Origin: AR12 sp036265915
GTDB lineage: Bacteria; Methylomirabilota; Methylomirabilia; Rokubacteriales; CSP1-6
Assembly (NCBI GenBank): GCA_036265915.1
Contig: DATAOC010000020.1
Span: 1 to 64,000 of the forward strand
DNA: 64,000 bases
Direction: 5' to 3'
Positions 1 through 8,100 of the stretch are shown here, in pieces (position 1 is the stretch's first letter; the number at the start of each line of letters is the position of its first letter). Under the pieces are notes generated by a model. That model made no database searches and had not been told where the DNA came from. It worked only from the letters and a program-made list of their open reading frames with translations. Made by a program: the position numbers and the translations under genes.

Positions 1-316
1 CCGCAGGCCCGCGGCGTGTAGACGCGCCCATCGGCGGTCGTCAGCTGCGTACGGTACGTCAGGAGTACCTGCGCCACGCTGCTCGATGCAGCAAAGCGGC
101 TGCCATCACGCGGCCGATACCCTCGGCGGTGTCCACATATCCACAGGCGTGCACATGGCGAAATTCCCGCGCCACGAGCGGTCGCGGTGACGCCGCGCTC
201 GAAGACGCCGCGTTCCGTGCGGCCCGGCGCGTCGTCCCGCTCGCCGCTCTCGATGGAACGCGGGCTCGCGAGCCTCTCGGTGCGCTGGGCCGCGCTCGGA
301 GCCCACGAAAGAGGGC
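1..316. other. unassigned left-edge region
   Basis: I recognise no gene here. Both strands have open frames, as expected at this G+C, but none gives a product I can name or a convincing start. One minus-strand frame is open across the left edge and could be the beginning of a gene lying outside the window; I cannot support it further. Confidence 0.4.
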
Positions 317-346
317 TTGACGGCACTGGCGCTGGTGCCGTTTATT
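317..346 (+). promoter_or_regulatory. putative sigma70-type promoter of the histidine kinase
   Basis: TTGACG at 317-322 (5 of 6 to the -35 consensus) is followed after 18 bases by TTTATT at 341-346 (4 of 6 to the -10). Transcription would begin near 353, about 65 bases before the kinase ATG at 417. The match was found by eye, so it is only suggestive. Confidence 0.4.
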
Positions 347-416
347 CGCGCCTATGTTGACCACGCCTCGGACATCGGGTTCCGATGTTTCGCTCGCGAG
401 ACCACGGAGAGACGGT

Positions 417-1940
417 ATGGACGCAGTCCCGCCGGTGCCCGACTTCCGGGCGCTGTTCGATGCGGCGCCCGCCGCGCATCTGGTCGTCGACGCGCAGCTC
501 GAGATCGTGGCCGCAAGCGACGCGTATCTCCGCGCAACCGGTATGTCGCGCGACATCGTGGGCCGGCACGTGCTGGAGGTCTTCGCGATCGGTCCCGATG
601 ATGCGGCGGTGAGCGGCGTCCGCGCGCTCGTCGCGTCGCTGGAGCGCGTGCGTCGCGAGAAGCGACCGGACACGATGCCGTTGCAGCGGCACGACGCCGG
701 TCCTCCGGGGACGACGGGCGGCATCGCGCAGCCGGGAAGCTGGCGTCCGGTGAACACCCCGGTCCTCGATGCGCGGGGCGAGGTGGCGTACGTGATCCAC
801 TCGCTCGAGCCTGTCGGCGACTCGGCGGCGGTGCACGGCGCCGGCCGCGCCAAGGACGACTTTCTCGCGATGCTCGGGCACGAGCTGCGCAACCCGCTGG
901 CGGCCATCGCGAGCGCCACGGCCATCCTGAAGCGAACCGGTGGAGGCAGCGAGGCCGCGGCCCAGTCGCGTGCGGTGATCGATCGGCAGGTCCGTCACCT
1001 GAAGCGGCTGGTCGACGATCTGCTCGATGCCGCGCGCGTCCAGGCGGGCAAGGTGACGCTCGCGCGGCGGCCGCTCGACCTCGCGGAGGCGGTCGAGCAT
1101 GCGCTCTCCGTCGTCGGCGGCACGGCCGCGTCGCCGAATCACGCCGTGAGGCTCGAGCTCGAGTCGGTCGGAGTCAACGCCGACCCGACGCGGCTCGAGC
1201 AGGTGATCCTGAGCCTGCTGACGAATGCGATCAAGTTCACCCCGGCCGGCCGGCCGATCCGCATCCGCGTCGCCGCCGAGGCGGAGGCGGCGGTGCTCAT
1301 CGTCGAGGACGAGGGCATCGGCATCGCCGCCGATATGCTGCCGCGGATCTTCGATCTCTTCTTCCAGGGCGAGCGCTCGGCGGCACGCACGGAAGGCGGG
1401 CTCGGCATCGGGCTGACGCTCGTCAAGACGCTCGCGGAGCTGCACGGCGGAGTCGTCACGGCGGAGAGTGACGGGCCGGGATGCGGCAGCACGTTCACGA
1501 TGCGGTTGCCGCGGGTCCCGATCGCGGAGCGCCCCGGCCGCTCGCGCCTGCAGCCGCGCGACCGCACGCACCGGCGCGTGTTGATCATCGAGGACAACGA
1601 CGACGCGCGCGAGATGCTGAAGACGTGGCTCGCGCTCGAAGGGCACGAGGTGCTGGAGGCGAGCAACGGGGCCGACGGCGTCAACCTGCTGGTCACGCAG
1701 CGGCCGGAGGTCGCCTTCATCGACATCGGCTTGCCGGGAATGGACGGGTACGAGGTTGCCCGCACGGCGCGACGCCACGGGGACCACGCGACGCGGCTCG
1801 TGGCCCTCACAGGATATGGGCAGGCAGAGGACCGCCAGCAGTCCTACGACGCGGGCTTTGACGACTTCGTGGTGAAGCCGGTCGACCCCGCCCGGCTCGC
1901 GGACATCCTGGCCGATCGCACCGCGACCTTCCGGTGGTGA
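417..1940 (+). CDS. hybrid sensor histidine kinase with C-terminal receiver domain
   Basis: Cytoplasmic two-component sensor of 507 aa. A PAS-like sensor region occupies about residues 10-125. The dimerisation/phosphoacceptor domain carries the H-box LGHELRNP with the phospho-His near residue 155. A HATPase_c domain follows, with N-box and G-box glycines visible around 260-360. A receiver domain fills the last ~120 residues, with IIEDND and the phospho-Asp in FIDIGLPGMDG near residue 436. There is no transmembrane segment, so it should sense an intracellular signal. The ATG at 417 has GGAGA seven bases upstream; a longer in-frame start at 354 lacks a good ribosome site. It lies 64 bases before a stand-alone receiver gene, a likely partner. 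Confidence 0.9.
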   Translation: MDAVPPVPDFRALFDAAPAAHLVVDAQLEIVAASDAYLRATGMSRDIVGRHVLEVFAIGPDDAAVSGVRALVASLERVRREKRPDTMPLQRHDAGPPGTTGGIAQPGSWRPVNTPVLDARGEVAYVIHSLEPVGDSAAVHGAGRAKDDFLAMLGHELRNPLAAIASATAILKRTGGGSEAAAQSRAVIDRQVRHLKRLVDDLLDAARVQAGKVTLARRPLDLAEAVEHALSVVGGTAASPNHAVRLELESVGVNADPTRLEQVILSLLTNAIKFTPAGRPIRIRVAAEAEAAVLIVEDEGIGIAADMLPRIFDLFFQGERSAARTEGGLGIGLTLVKTLAELHGGVVTAESDGPGCGSTFTMRLPRVPIAERPGRSRLQPRDRTHRRVLIIEDNDDAREMLKTWLALEGHEVLEASNGADGVNLLVTQRPEVAFIDIGLPGMDGYEVARTARRHGDHATRLVALTGYGQAEDRQQSYDAGFDDFVVKPVDPARLADILADRTATFRW

Positions 1941-1986
1941 CGCTGCCGAGTCACGGTGTTAGAACGGTCCGTAGGGCCGTGCGATC

Positions 1987-1995
1987 TGCTACGAT
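1987..1995 (+). promoter_or_regulatory. extended -10 element close to the receiver gene start
   Basis: TGC-TACGAT is an extended -10 (TGn plus TACGAT) that ends only 9 bases before the ATG at 2005. No Shine-Dalgarno sequence lies between. If used, the message would be leaderless or nearly so. No good -35 is visible, as is usual for extended -10 promoters. Confidence 0.35.
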
Positions 1996-2004
1996 CCCTA
2001 CACG

Positions 2005-2385
2005 ATGGGCGCGGCGAAGAAGCGCATCCTCATCGTCGACGACGAGCCGCTGATCGCGGAGGTGCTGAGCGAGCACTTCAAGAACGTCTATGATGTCGAG
2101 ACGGCGCGCAACGGCACCGAGGCGCTCGCCGCCGTCCTGCGGCAGCGCCCCGATCTGATGCTGCTCGACATCAACATGCCCCGGATGAACGGCGTCGAGG
2201 TCCTGAAGGACGTCAAGAAGATCGACGAGTCCATCGCCGTCATCATGGTGACCGCCAACGAGCAGGTGTCCCTGGCCGCCGACGCGCTCAAGAGCGGCGC
2301 CTTCGGCTACGTGCCGAAGCCGTTCGATTTTCGCTACCTCGATCACATGGTGGCGAGTATCTTCGACGGCCTGGGGAAGAGCTGA
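2005..2385 (+). CDS. single-domain response regulator (CheY-like receiver)
   Basis: A 126-aa protein consisting only of a receiver domain. The acidic pocket is in ILIVDDEP (residues 8-15), the phospho-Asp is D55 in MLLDINMP, the switch Thr is T83 and the conserved Lys is K105 in PKPFD. With no output domain it must act through protein-protein contact or as a relay. It sits between a hybrid kinase and a TPR protein on the same strand, so the three may form one signalling unit. The start is the only sensible ATG; no ribosome site precedes it, which fits a leaderless start. Confidence 0.9.
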   Translation: MGAAKKRILIVDDEPLIAEVLSEHFKNVYDVETARNGTEALAAVLRQRPDLMLLDINMPRMNGVEVLKDVKKIDESIAVIMVTANEQVSLAADALKSGAFGYVPKPFDFRYLDHMVASIFDGLGKS

Positions 2386-2406
2386 GCGGGCCGCCGCAGC
2401 TCGTCC

Positions 2407-4215
2407 ATGGACGCGTTCGCCGGCTGTTGTGACCGCGCTCGAGACCACGCCCGCCGCGGCGAATTCGGCGAGGCGGCCGCGGCCTATCGTGATGCGCTCG
2501 CGCATCGTCCGGACGACATCAAGACGCGACTCGACCTGGTGACCATGCTGCGGCGACTGCGCCACAGCGACGAAGCGGAAGCGGAGGCGCGCCGGGCGCT
2601 GGCGGCAGCGCCTGCGTCCGTCGCGGCGCACGAGGCGCTCGCCGCCGTCCTCTTCGAGCAGGGGCGTGCGACCGAGGCAGCCGCGGCCTACCGCGATGTG
2701 CTGAAGCTGCGACCGGGTCACGCCCATGCGTGGCTGCAGCTCACGTGGGCGCTCGAGCGCGCCCAGGATTGGCGCGCCGCAGAGGCAGCCGCGCGCGCCG
2801 CGCTGGCGCGACGGCCCGCCGATCCCCTCGCACGGCAGACGCTGTCGCGCGTGCTGCTCCGGGAGCGCCGGCCCGCGGAGGCGGAGGCGGTGCTGCGCGC
2901 GGCGTCCGAGATCCACGGCGCGGCGTCGTCGCTCGCGCTGGCGGCCGCCCTCCTCGATCAGGGACGGCATGCCGAGGCGGCAGAGCGCTACCGCGACGCC
3001 GTTCGAAGCGCGCCCGGCGACGTCCGCGGCTACGTCGGCCTCGGCATTGCCCTCGAACGGCACCGACGGCACGCCGCGGCGGTGGACGCCTTTCGTGAGG
3101 CGGTCCGGCTTCGACCGAACGATGCCCGCTTGCTCCACGCGCTCGGCAAGAGCCTGAAGCGGCGCCGGCACTATGCCGAGGCGGCGCAGGCGTTCGAGGA
3201 TGCGGTGCGCGTGGCGCCGGCCGATGCCCGGAGCTGGTACTACCTCGGCATCGTGCTCGAGCGGCAAGGACGCCGCGAGGACGCCGAATCGGCGCTTCGC
3301 CGCGCGCTCGTGCTACGCCCGTCGTTCCGCGCGGCCTCGCTGGCGCTGGCGTGGATGCTGAGACGCCAGCAGCGCTGGCCCGAGGAAGCGGCGGTCTACC
3401 GGGCCGCGCTCCGGACGCGGTCCGATGATCCGGACCTTCTCGGCGGCCTCGGGCTCGCGCTCGGTGCGCTCGGGCAGCATGCCGAGGCGGAAGCCGCCCT
3501 CCGCGCGGCGGTCGCGCGGCGGCCCGAGGATGCGGATCTGCTCTACGAGCTCGGCGTGGCGATCGGCCGCCAGGGCCGTCACGCCGAGGCCGAGCTCGTG
3601 CTGCGCGACGCCGTCCGCGCCGATCCGACGAGCGTTCGGGCGCGCGCGAACTTCGCGCTGGGCCTCGGACGGCAGGGCCGCCACGCCGACGCCGAGGCCG
3701 CGTATCGGGACGCCTTGCGCCTGGCCGAGCATCCGGCGCTTCATCGGGGCCTCGGCGTGTCGCTCTACTGGCAGGCGCGCTACGACGAAGCCGAGGCCGC
3801 CTTCGTGACGGCCATCCGTCTCAAGCCCGACTACGTGCGCGCGCACTGTGACCTGGGCGAGATGTTCGCCGAGCAGGGACGTCTGGCCGACGCCGAGCGC
3901 GTCTACCGCGCGGCCGCCGCGCTGAAGGCCGACTCGCTCACGGCGCGCACGGCGCTGGCCGAGGTGCTGGCCGCTCAGCAGCGCTACGCCGAGGCGGAGG
4001 TGGAGGCGCGGCGGGCGCTGTCACTGAACCCCGAGGTCGCGCGCGCGCACTTCACGCTGTGGTCGGCGCTGGAGGCGCAGGGGCAGTGGGCGGCGCTCGC
4101 GACCGCGCTGCGCGGATTCCTCGCCGCGCGCCCGGATCATGCCGAGGCGCGCGCCCGGCTCGGTCGCGCTGCCGCGCTCAGCGCGGTGGCGTCGCGCCCA
4201 GCGTCGGCAGGCTGA
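2407..4215 (+). CDS. large tetratricopeptide-repeat protein
   Basis: A 602-aa Ala/Arg-rich protein made almost entirely of about 16-17 TPR units of ~34 residues. Recurrent features are AEAAAAYRDAL-type second helices and a conserved Pro at repeat ends (for example RPDD, RPGH, RPND). It has no signal peptide, membrane segment or catalytic domain, so it is probably a cytoplasmic scaffold; its partner cannot be told from sequence. It follows the receiver gene by 21 bases and is likely co-transcribed. Its last 38 bases overlap the 3' end of the convergent gene on the minus strand. Confidence 0.85.
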   Translation: MDAFAGCCDRARDHARRGEFGEAAAAYRDALAHRPDDIKTRLDLVTMLRRLRHSDEAEAEARRALAAAPASVAAHEALAAVLFEQGRATEAAAAYRDVLKLRPGHAHAWLQLTWALERAQDWRAAEAAARAALARRPADPLARQTLSRVLLRERRPAEAEAVLRAASEIHGAASSLALAAALLDQGRHAEAAERYRDAVRSAPGDVRGYVGLGIALERHRRHAAAVDAFREAVRLRPNDARLLHALGKSLKRRRHYAEAAQAFEDAVRVAPADARSWYYLGIVLERQGRREDAESALRRALVLRPSFRAASLALAWMLRRQQRWPEEAAVYRAALRTRSDDPDLLGGLGLALGALGQHAEAEAALRAAVARRPEDADLLYELGVAIGRQGRHAEAELVLRDAVRADPTSVRARANFALGLGRQGRHADAEAAYRDALRLAEHPALHRGLGVSLYWQARYDEAEAAFVTAIRLKPDYVRAHCDLGEMFAEQGRLADAERVYRAAAALKADSLTARTALAEVLAAQQRYAEAEVEARRALSLNPEVARAHFTLWSALEAQGQWAALATALRGFLAARPDHAEARARLGRAAALSAVASRPASAG

Positions 4216-4927
4216 GGAGCCGGCGGAACTCCTCGAGCTCGTGCCGCGGCACGTCGGGCCGTTGCCGTAGCGCCTCGTAGACGGCGGCGGGATGCTCCTC
4301 GATCGCGTGCGTCGTTCGCGCGAAGACCTTCACCAGCCGACGCCCTTCCTTCTCGGCTTTCGCGTGCGCGCTGGCGCTGGCGAGACGGCCGGCCGCGAAC
4401 ATCAGCTTGCCGTCGAGCCGCACGACGGTGCCGACGGTGGCCGCGATCGTCGACGCACCGTCCGCGGTCGCCGTGGACGCGTAGCGGATGGTGATGATCG
4501 CCTGTCCCCGGATGGTCGGCAGGATCGATTGCTGGTAGGCGCCCTGCGCGTGCAGCACGCGGACGCCGGGCGCGACGTACACGAACTGAAAGGTGCCGAG
4601 CGTGCCCCAGCCGTCGTCGAGGCCGAAGCCGTCGGGGAGCTTCCACACGCGATAGCGGGCGACTCGCAGCATCTGCGTGAGCTGCGTCGCGAATGCCGGG
4701 TGATCGATGAGGTACTCGAAGATCTCGCGGCGCGCGCGGAAGGGCTCGCCGTCGACCTCGGCCACCACCGAGGCGCGATCGGTGACCGCCGCCAGCCGGG
4801 CGCGCGTCGCGGCCGGAACTTCGGCCGGTAGCGCCGACACGGCCAGGCCCCCGACGGCGGAGCCGGCGAGGAGCGTCACCGTCGCGGCTGCGAGGAGGCA
4901 GGCGCGAACTGATCCGAACGGCGACAC
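4178..4927 (-). CDS. exported protein of unknown function
   Basis: A 249-aa protein I do not recognise. The chosen GTG start gives a clear signal peptide (a short positive N-terminus, then a hydrophobic stretch ACLLAAATVTLLAGSAVGG). An upstream in-frame ATG at 5017 would add 30 unlikely residues and cover the promoter of the divergent gene. The mature part starts with a region rich in DGEPFRARREIFEYLIDHP-like sequence and has a beta-rich middle part. That resembles envelope proteins of the SRPBCC/START or lipid-binding type, but I would not assign a fold. It is convergent with the TPR gene, with overlapping 3' ends. Confidence 0.6.
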   Translation of the reverse strand: MSPFGSVRACLLAAATVTLLAGSAVGGLAVSALPAEVPAATRARLAAVTDRASVVAEVDGEPFRARREIFEYLIDHPAFATQLTQMLRVARYRVWKLPDGFGLDDGWGTLGTFQFVYVAPGVRVLHAQGAYQQSILPTIRGQAIITIRYASTATADGASTIAATVGTVVRLDGKLMFAAGRLASASAHAKAEKEGRRLVKVFARTTHAIEEHPAAVYEALRQRPDVPRHELEEFRRLLSLPTLGATPPR

Positions 4928-4953
4928 GACCCGACGATTATCGCACGAAGGCC

Positions 4954-4982
4954 TTGACGCGACGTGACCGTCTCCGTACCCT
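4954..4982 (+). promoter_or_regulatory. putative promoter of the GvpL/F-like gene
   Basis: TTGACG at 4954-4959 (5 of 6) and TACCCT at 4977-4982 are separated by exactly 17 bases. Initiation near 4989 would leave a ~44-base leader containing AGGAG at 5023-5027 before the ATG at 5033. Confidence 0.5.
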
Positions 4983-5032
4983 CGGCCCACTCGGTCGACC
5001 GGCCCCGTGGCCCCCAAAGGTCAGGAGCAGCG

Positions 5033-5704
5033 ATGTTCTACATGTACGCTCTCGTCGACGGGCTGCCCTCGACGTGGCGACCGCCGGTGGGCGTCGTTCC
5101 GGCCGTGCCGATCGACCATCGGCACCTCGGATCGCTGTCGCTTCTCGGCAGCACGGTTGACGCTGTCCCTCCCGCGAACCCGAAGACGCTGGCGCTTCAT
5201 CACGATGTGGTCGCCTCGACCCTCGAGGCGGCTGCCGTGCTGCCGTTCCGGTACGGCACCGCGGTTGCCGATGCCGACGCCGATGGCTGGCTTGCGACGC
5301 AGCGCACGGCGCTCGAGGCCGCCCTGGCCCAGGTGCGCGGCTGCGTCGAGATGAGCGTCAAGCTGCTCCGCCTCGACCAGGACCTGGAGCAACAGGCCAA
5401 TCCGACCGACGCCGTGCTGCGCGCGCTGGCGGACCAGCTCGTGGACCGCGCGGGCGTCGAGCGGTGGCGCTATCGACCCGCGGGCACTGGAGGCAATGTC
5501 GTGGCGTCCGTGGCCTTTCTGCTGCCGCGCGCGGACCTCGCGGAGTTCCTCGGTCGCATCGCGCCAATCGCATCGAGAGCGATCGGGGTGGCGGTGGTGC
5601 CGACCGGGCCGTGGCCCGCGTACTCGTTCGTTCCGGCGTTCGACCGGCCGCCCCTCGCCAGCGTGCCACCGCCGTCGTCGTCGTCGACTCGCCGCGCGGG
5701 GTAG
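5033..5704 (+). CDS. GvpL/GvpF-like protein
   Basis: A 223-aa protein with the GvpL/GvpF family hallmarks. These are an N-terminal MFYMYALVDG strand, AAVLPFRYGT in the middle, EMSVKLLRL leading a helical region, and the near C-terminal GPWPAYSFV motif. In gas-vesicle producers this family takes part in shell assembly, but no gvpA or other gas-vesicle gene is in the window, so its role here is open. AGGAG lies 6 bases before the ATG; a longer reading frame from 4964 has no ribosome site. It is followed by a 65-aa gene and a cytidylate-kinase-like gene on the same strand. Confidence 0.75.
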   Translation: MFYMYALVDGLPSTWRPPVGVVPAVPIDHRHLGSLSLLGSTVDAVPPANPKTLALHHDVVASTLEAAAVLPFRYGTAVADADADGWLATQRTALEAALAQVRGCVEMSVKLLRLDQDLEQQANPTDAVLRALADQLVDRAGVERWRYRPAGTGGNVVASVAFLLPRADLAEFLGRIAPIASRAIGVAVVPTGPWPAYSFVPAFDRPPLASVPPPSSSSTRRAG

Positions 5705-5710
5705 GACCAT

Positions 5711-5739
5711 TTGCGTACGCCCGGGCGCTCGGCTACAGT
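5711..5739 (+). promoter_or_regulatory. putative promoter of the 65-aa gene
   Basis: TTGCGT at 5711-5716 and TACAGT at 5734-5739 are 17 bases apart. Initiation near 5746 would place the GGAGG ribosome site (5754-5758) early in a short leader. Confidence 0.35.
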
Positions 5740-5763
5740 GTGCGCCACTTCCGGGAGGATCGA

Positions 5764-5961
5764 ATGGCGAGGGTGCCAGTCTCTGCCGTGGAGCGCCTGA
5801 TGGCGACGAAGCCCGACGCGACGCTCGAGTCCGCGCTGGAGGTCTTCGAGGTGTTCGCCAGCGGCTCGCTCACGGACGAGGTCTACATCCTGGACGACGT
5901 GGCCGGCAAGCGCATCGCCATTGCGCCGACGGCGCTGCGAGACAAGTTCCGGCGGGGGTGA
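5764..5961 (+). CDS. small conserved-looking protein of unknown function
   Basis: A 65-aa protein I do not recognise. It is preceded by GGGAGGA at good spacing, which fixes this start over a longer open frame beginning in the previous gene. The sequence reads as a compact alpha/beta protein with a helix at about residues 7-32 (AVERLMATKPDATLESALEV) and a strand-turn-strand (EVYILDDVAGKRIAIAP). It has no signal peptide and no cysteines. It ends 3 bases before the kinase-like gene and is probably co-expressed with it. Confidence 0.6.
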   Translation: MARVPVSAVERLMATKPDATLESALEVFEVFASGSLTDEVYILDDVAGKRIAIAPTALRDKFRRG

Positions 5962-5964
5962 GCC

Positions 5965-6792
5965 ATGGCGATTATCGTCGTGTCGACGCAGATGGGCGCG
6001 GGCGGACCGGAGATCGGCATGGCGCTCGGACAGCGCCTGGGCTACCGCTACGTGGACCAGGAGCTGCTGCAGGATGCCGGCCGACGGTACGGTCTCGCCG
6101 AGGAGAAGCTCTCGCATCTCGACGAGTCGAAGCCGACGATCTTCGAGCGGTTCGACGCGGAGACCCGGCATCACATCACGGTGCTGCAGACGACCCTGCT
6201 CGAGCTGGCCGAGCTCGACAACTGCGTCTTCATGCGCGGCGGTGGCCAGTGGCTCCTGCGCGGCGTGCCGCACGTGCTGCGAGTCCGGCTCATCGCGCCG
6301 TTCGAGCACCGGGTGAAGTGCTGGATCAAGCGCGTGGCCGCGATGACGGGCGAGACGCCGAACCAGCGCGCCGCGGCCGATTTCGTGCGACGCGACGACA
6401 GCGAGAAGTCGGGACGCATGCGGTACCTGTATGAGGTCGACATCAACGATCCGATGCTCTACGAGCTCATGGTGAACACCGAGCGTCAGACGTACGACGC
6501 GGTGGTGCAGATGCTGGAGACCGTGGTGCGGCGGCCCGAGATGACCACGTCCGAGGCCGGCCGCAAGGTCGTCGCCGCCCGCGCGCTGGCGTCGCGGGTC
6601 CAGGTGGCGCTCGCGACGCACCCGGAGACGCGCCGCTATCGGATCACCGTGGAGGCGCACGATGGCGTGGTGACCCTCGAGGGCACCGCCGCCCTGGACC
6701 ACGCGGTCGACGTCGCGCGCTCGGTCCCCGGCGTGCGGGACGTGCGGACCCAGCAGGTCGAGATCCCGCCGATTCCGCCGTTCGTGGCCTAG
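5965..6792 (+). CDS. cytidylate kinase-like protein with C-terminal BON domain
   Basis: A 275-aa protein. Residues 1-~190 match the cytidylate-kinase-like family: IIVVSTQMGAGGPEIGMAL in the P-loop position, LGYRYVDQELL after it, and FMRGGGQW with a following LID-type Arg-rich region. The P-loop is the family's relaxed form (GAGGPEIG), not a strict GxxxxGK[ST]. Residues ~200-270 form a BON-like module (VEAHDGVVTLEGTAALDHA, GVRDVRTQQ), which elsewhere binds membranes or phospholipids. Phosphoryl transfer to nucleotides is possible but unproven. The gene ends convergently, 4 bases into the HtrA gene. Confidence 0.75.
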   Translation: MAIIVVSTQMGAGGPEIGMALGQRLGYRYVDQELLQDAGRRYGLAEEKLSHLDESKPTIFERFDAETRHHITVLQTTLLELAELDNCVFMRGGGQWLLRGVPHVLRVRLIAPFEHRVKCWIKRVAAMTGETPNQRAAADFVRRDDSEKSGRMRYLYEVDINDPMLYELMVNTERQTYDAVVQMLETVVRRPEMTTSEAGRKVVAARALASRVQVALATHPETRRYRITVEAHDGVVTLEGTAALDHAVDVARSVPGVRDVRTQQVEIPPIPPFVA

Positions 6793-7964
6793 CGGGTCGC
6801 GCCTCCGCCGCTCTCCGGCGACTCCGCGATCGTCAGCTGCACCGTCTTGCGCTGTCCCCGGCGGACGTAGTCGAGCTTGACCGTCTTGCCGACCTCCGCC
6901 TCCGACGACAACCGCTGCAGGTGATGGTAGTCATCGACGTCGACACCGTCGAACTTCATCACGACGTCGTTCTGCGCGAGTCCCGCGGTCTCGGCCGGAC
7001 TGCCGGGGTGCACGCGGGCCACGATCGCGCCCCTCGTGTCCGGTAGCCCGAGGGCCTGCGCCAGCTCCTTCGACATGGGCTGGAGCGAAACGCCGATCCA
7101 GCCGCGGGTGACCTTGCCGCGGTCGATGAGCTGGGCGGTGACCCGCTTCACCATGTTGGCCGGGATTGCGAAGCCGATGCCCTGGCCGGTGGCGACGATG
7201 GCGGTGTTGATGCCGATGACCTCGCCGCGCAGGTTCAGCAGCGGACCGCCGGAGTTGCCCGGGTTGATGGAGGCATCCGTCTGGATGAAGTTCTCGTAGG
7301 TCGCGATCCCGACGTCGGCGCGCCCGACGGCGCTGACGACGCCGACGGTGACCGTCTGATCGAGCCCGAACGGATTGCCGATGGCAATGGCCCATTCCCC
7401 CACGCGGAGAGCGTCGGAGTTGCCGAGCGTGGCGACACGCAGCTCCCCATCGGGGTCGAACTTGATGATCGCCAGGTCGGTCTTCGGGTCGGCGCCGACG
7501 ATGCGTCCGCGCATCTCCTGCTTGGATGCAAGCCGCACGGTGACGCCGTCGGCGCCCTTGACCACGTGGAAGTTGGTGAGCACGTAGCCGCGCTTGTCGA
7601 TGATGACACCCGAGCCGAGACCGGGCGTTCGAAACTCTTCCCGTTGACCCGGTCCGCCGCGACCGAAGAACTGGTCGAAGAAGTCCTTGAAGAACGGATC
7701 GTCGGCATTCGGGCCGGGGACCACCGGCGGTCGGCGTGAGCGGGCCACCTGAACGGTGCCGAGGTGCACGACGGCCGGGCGCACTGTCTCCGCGACGTTG
7801 ACGAAGGCGGCCTGAAGCGCGTCGGCCGTGCCCATCGGTGAAGGCGCCGCCGCCTTCGCCGACGCGCCGGGCGCGCCCAGCCACCCGTAAAGGGCGAAAG
7901 CCGCGCCGGCACAGGCGAAAAGGGCCGAGGCGAGCACGACCGCGCGGGCGGTCTGCGGGGTCAT
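6789..7964 (-). CDS. HtrA/Deg-type serine protease with one PDZ domain
   Basis: Periplasmic quality-control protease of 391 aa. An N-terminal hydrophobic segment (residues 8-30) acts as signal peptide or anchor. The trypsin-like domain shows the catalytic triad His133 (TNFHVV), Asp163 (KTDLAI) and Ser238 (GNSGGP). A single PDZ domain covers about 285-380 (GAIVARVHPGSPAETAGL). The Phe/Gly-rich linker FFKDFFDQFFGRGG before the protease domain is typical of the LA-loop region. One PDZ domain makes it DegS-like in layout, although such proteins are often annotated DegQ/MucD. It is transcribed away from the EPS locus through an A+T-rich spacer. Confidence 0.92.
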   Translation of the reverse strand: MTPQTARAVVLASALFACAGAAFALYGWLGAPGASAKAAAPSPMGTADALQAAFVNVAETVRPAVVHLGTVQVARSRRPPVVPGPNADDPFFKDFFDQFFGRGGPGQREEFRTPGLGSGVIIDKRGYVLTNFHVVKGADGVTVRLASKQEMRGRIVGADPKTDLAIIKFDPDGELRVATLGNSDALRVGEWAIAIGNPFGLDQTVTVGVVSAVGRADVGIATYENFIQTDASINPGNSGGPLLNLRGEVIGINTAIVATGQGIGFAIPANMVKRVTAQLIDRGKVTRGWIGVSLQPMSKELAQALGLPDTRGAIVARVHPGSPAETAGLAQNDVVMKFDGVDVDDYHHLQRLSSEAEVGKTVKLDYVRRGQRKTVQLTIAESPESGGGATR

Positions 7965-8100
7965 CGGATTTCGGCGCTCACGCTGGCCGCCACTATTGCA
8001 AAACCTATGAAAAAGTCTACCTATTTTCTTGGCGGTTTACGAGCCGGCTTGGGAAAATACGGCATTGCATCCGCCGTGTCCACGCGCACCTCACGTCTTC
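7965..8100. promoter_or_regulatory. divergent intergenic region before the EPS locus
   Basis: This 136-base spacer separates the divergent HtrA and SLBB genes. It contains the most A+T-rich run I noticed in the window (about 7994-8030). It probably holds both promoters. Candidates on the plus strand are TTGCAA at 7996 and TTGGCG at 8029 with GAAAAT at 8053; none is strong enough to assign. No Shine-Dalgarno sequence is obvious before the SLBB ATG at 8101. Confidence 0.4.

Noticed and set aside
59..925. Long minus-strand open frame at the left edge
   Set aside because: It runs antisense through the histidine kinase, is Arg/Ser/Ala-rich as expected of a high-G+C shadow, and resembles no protein.
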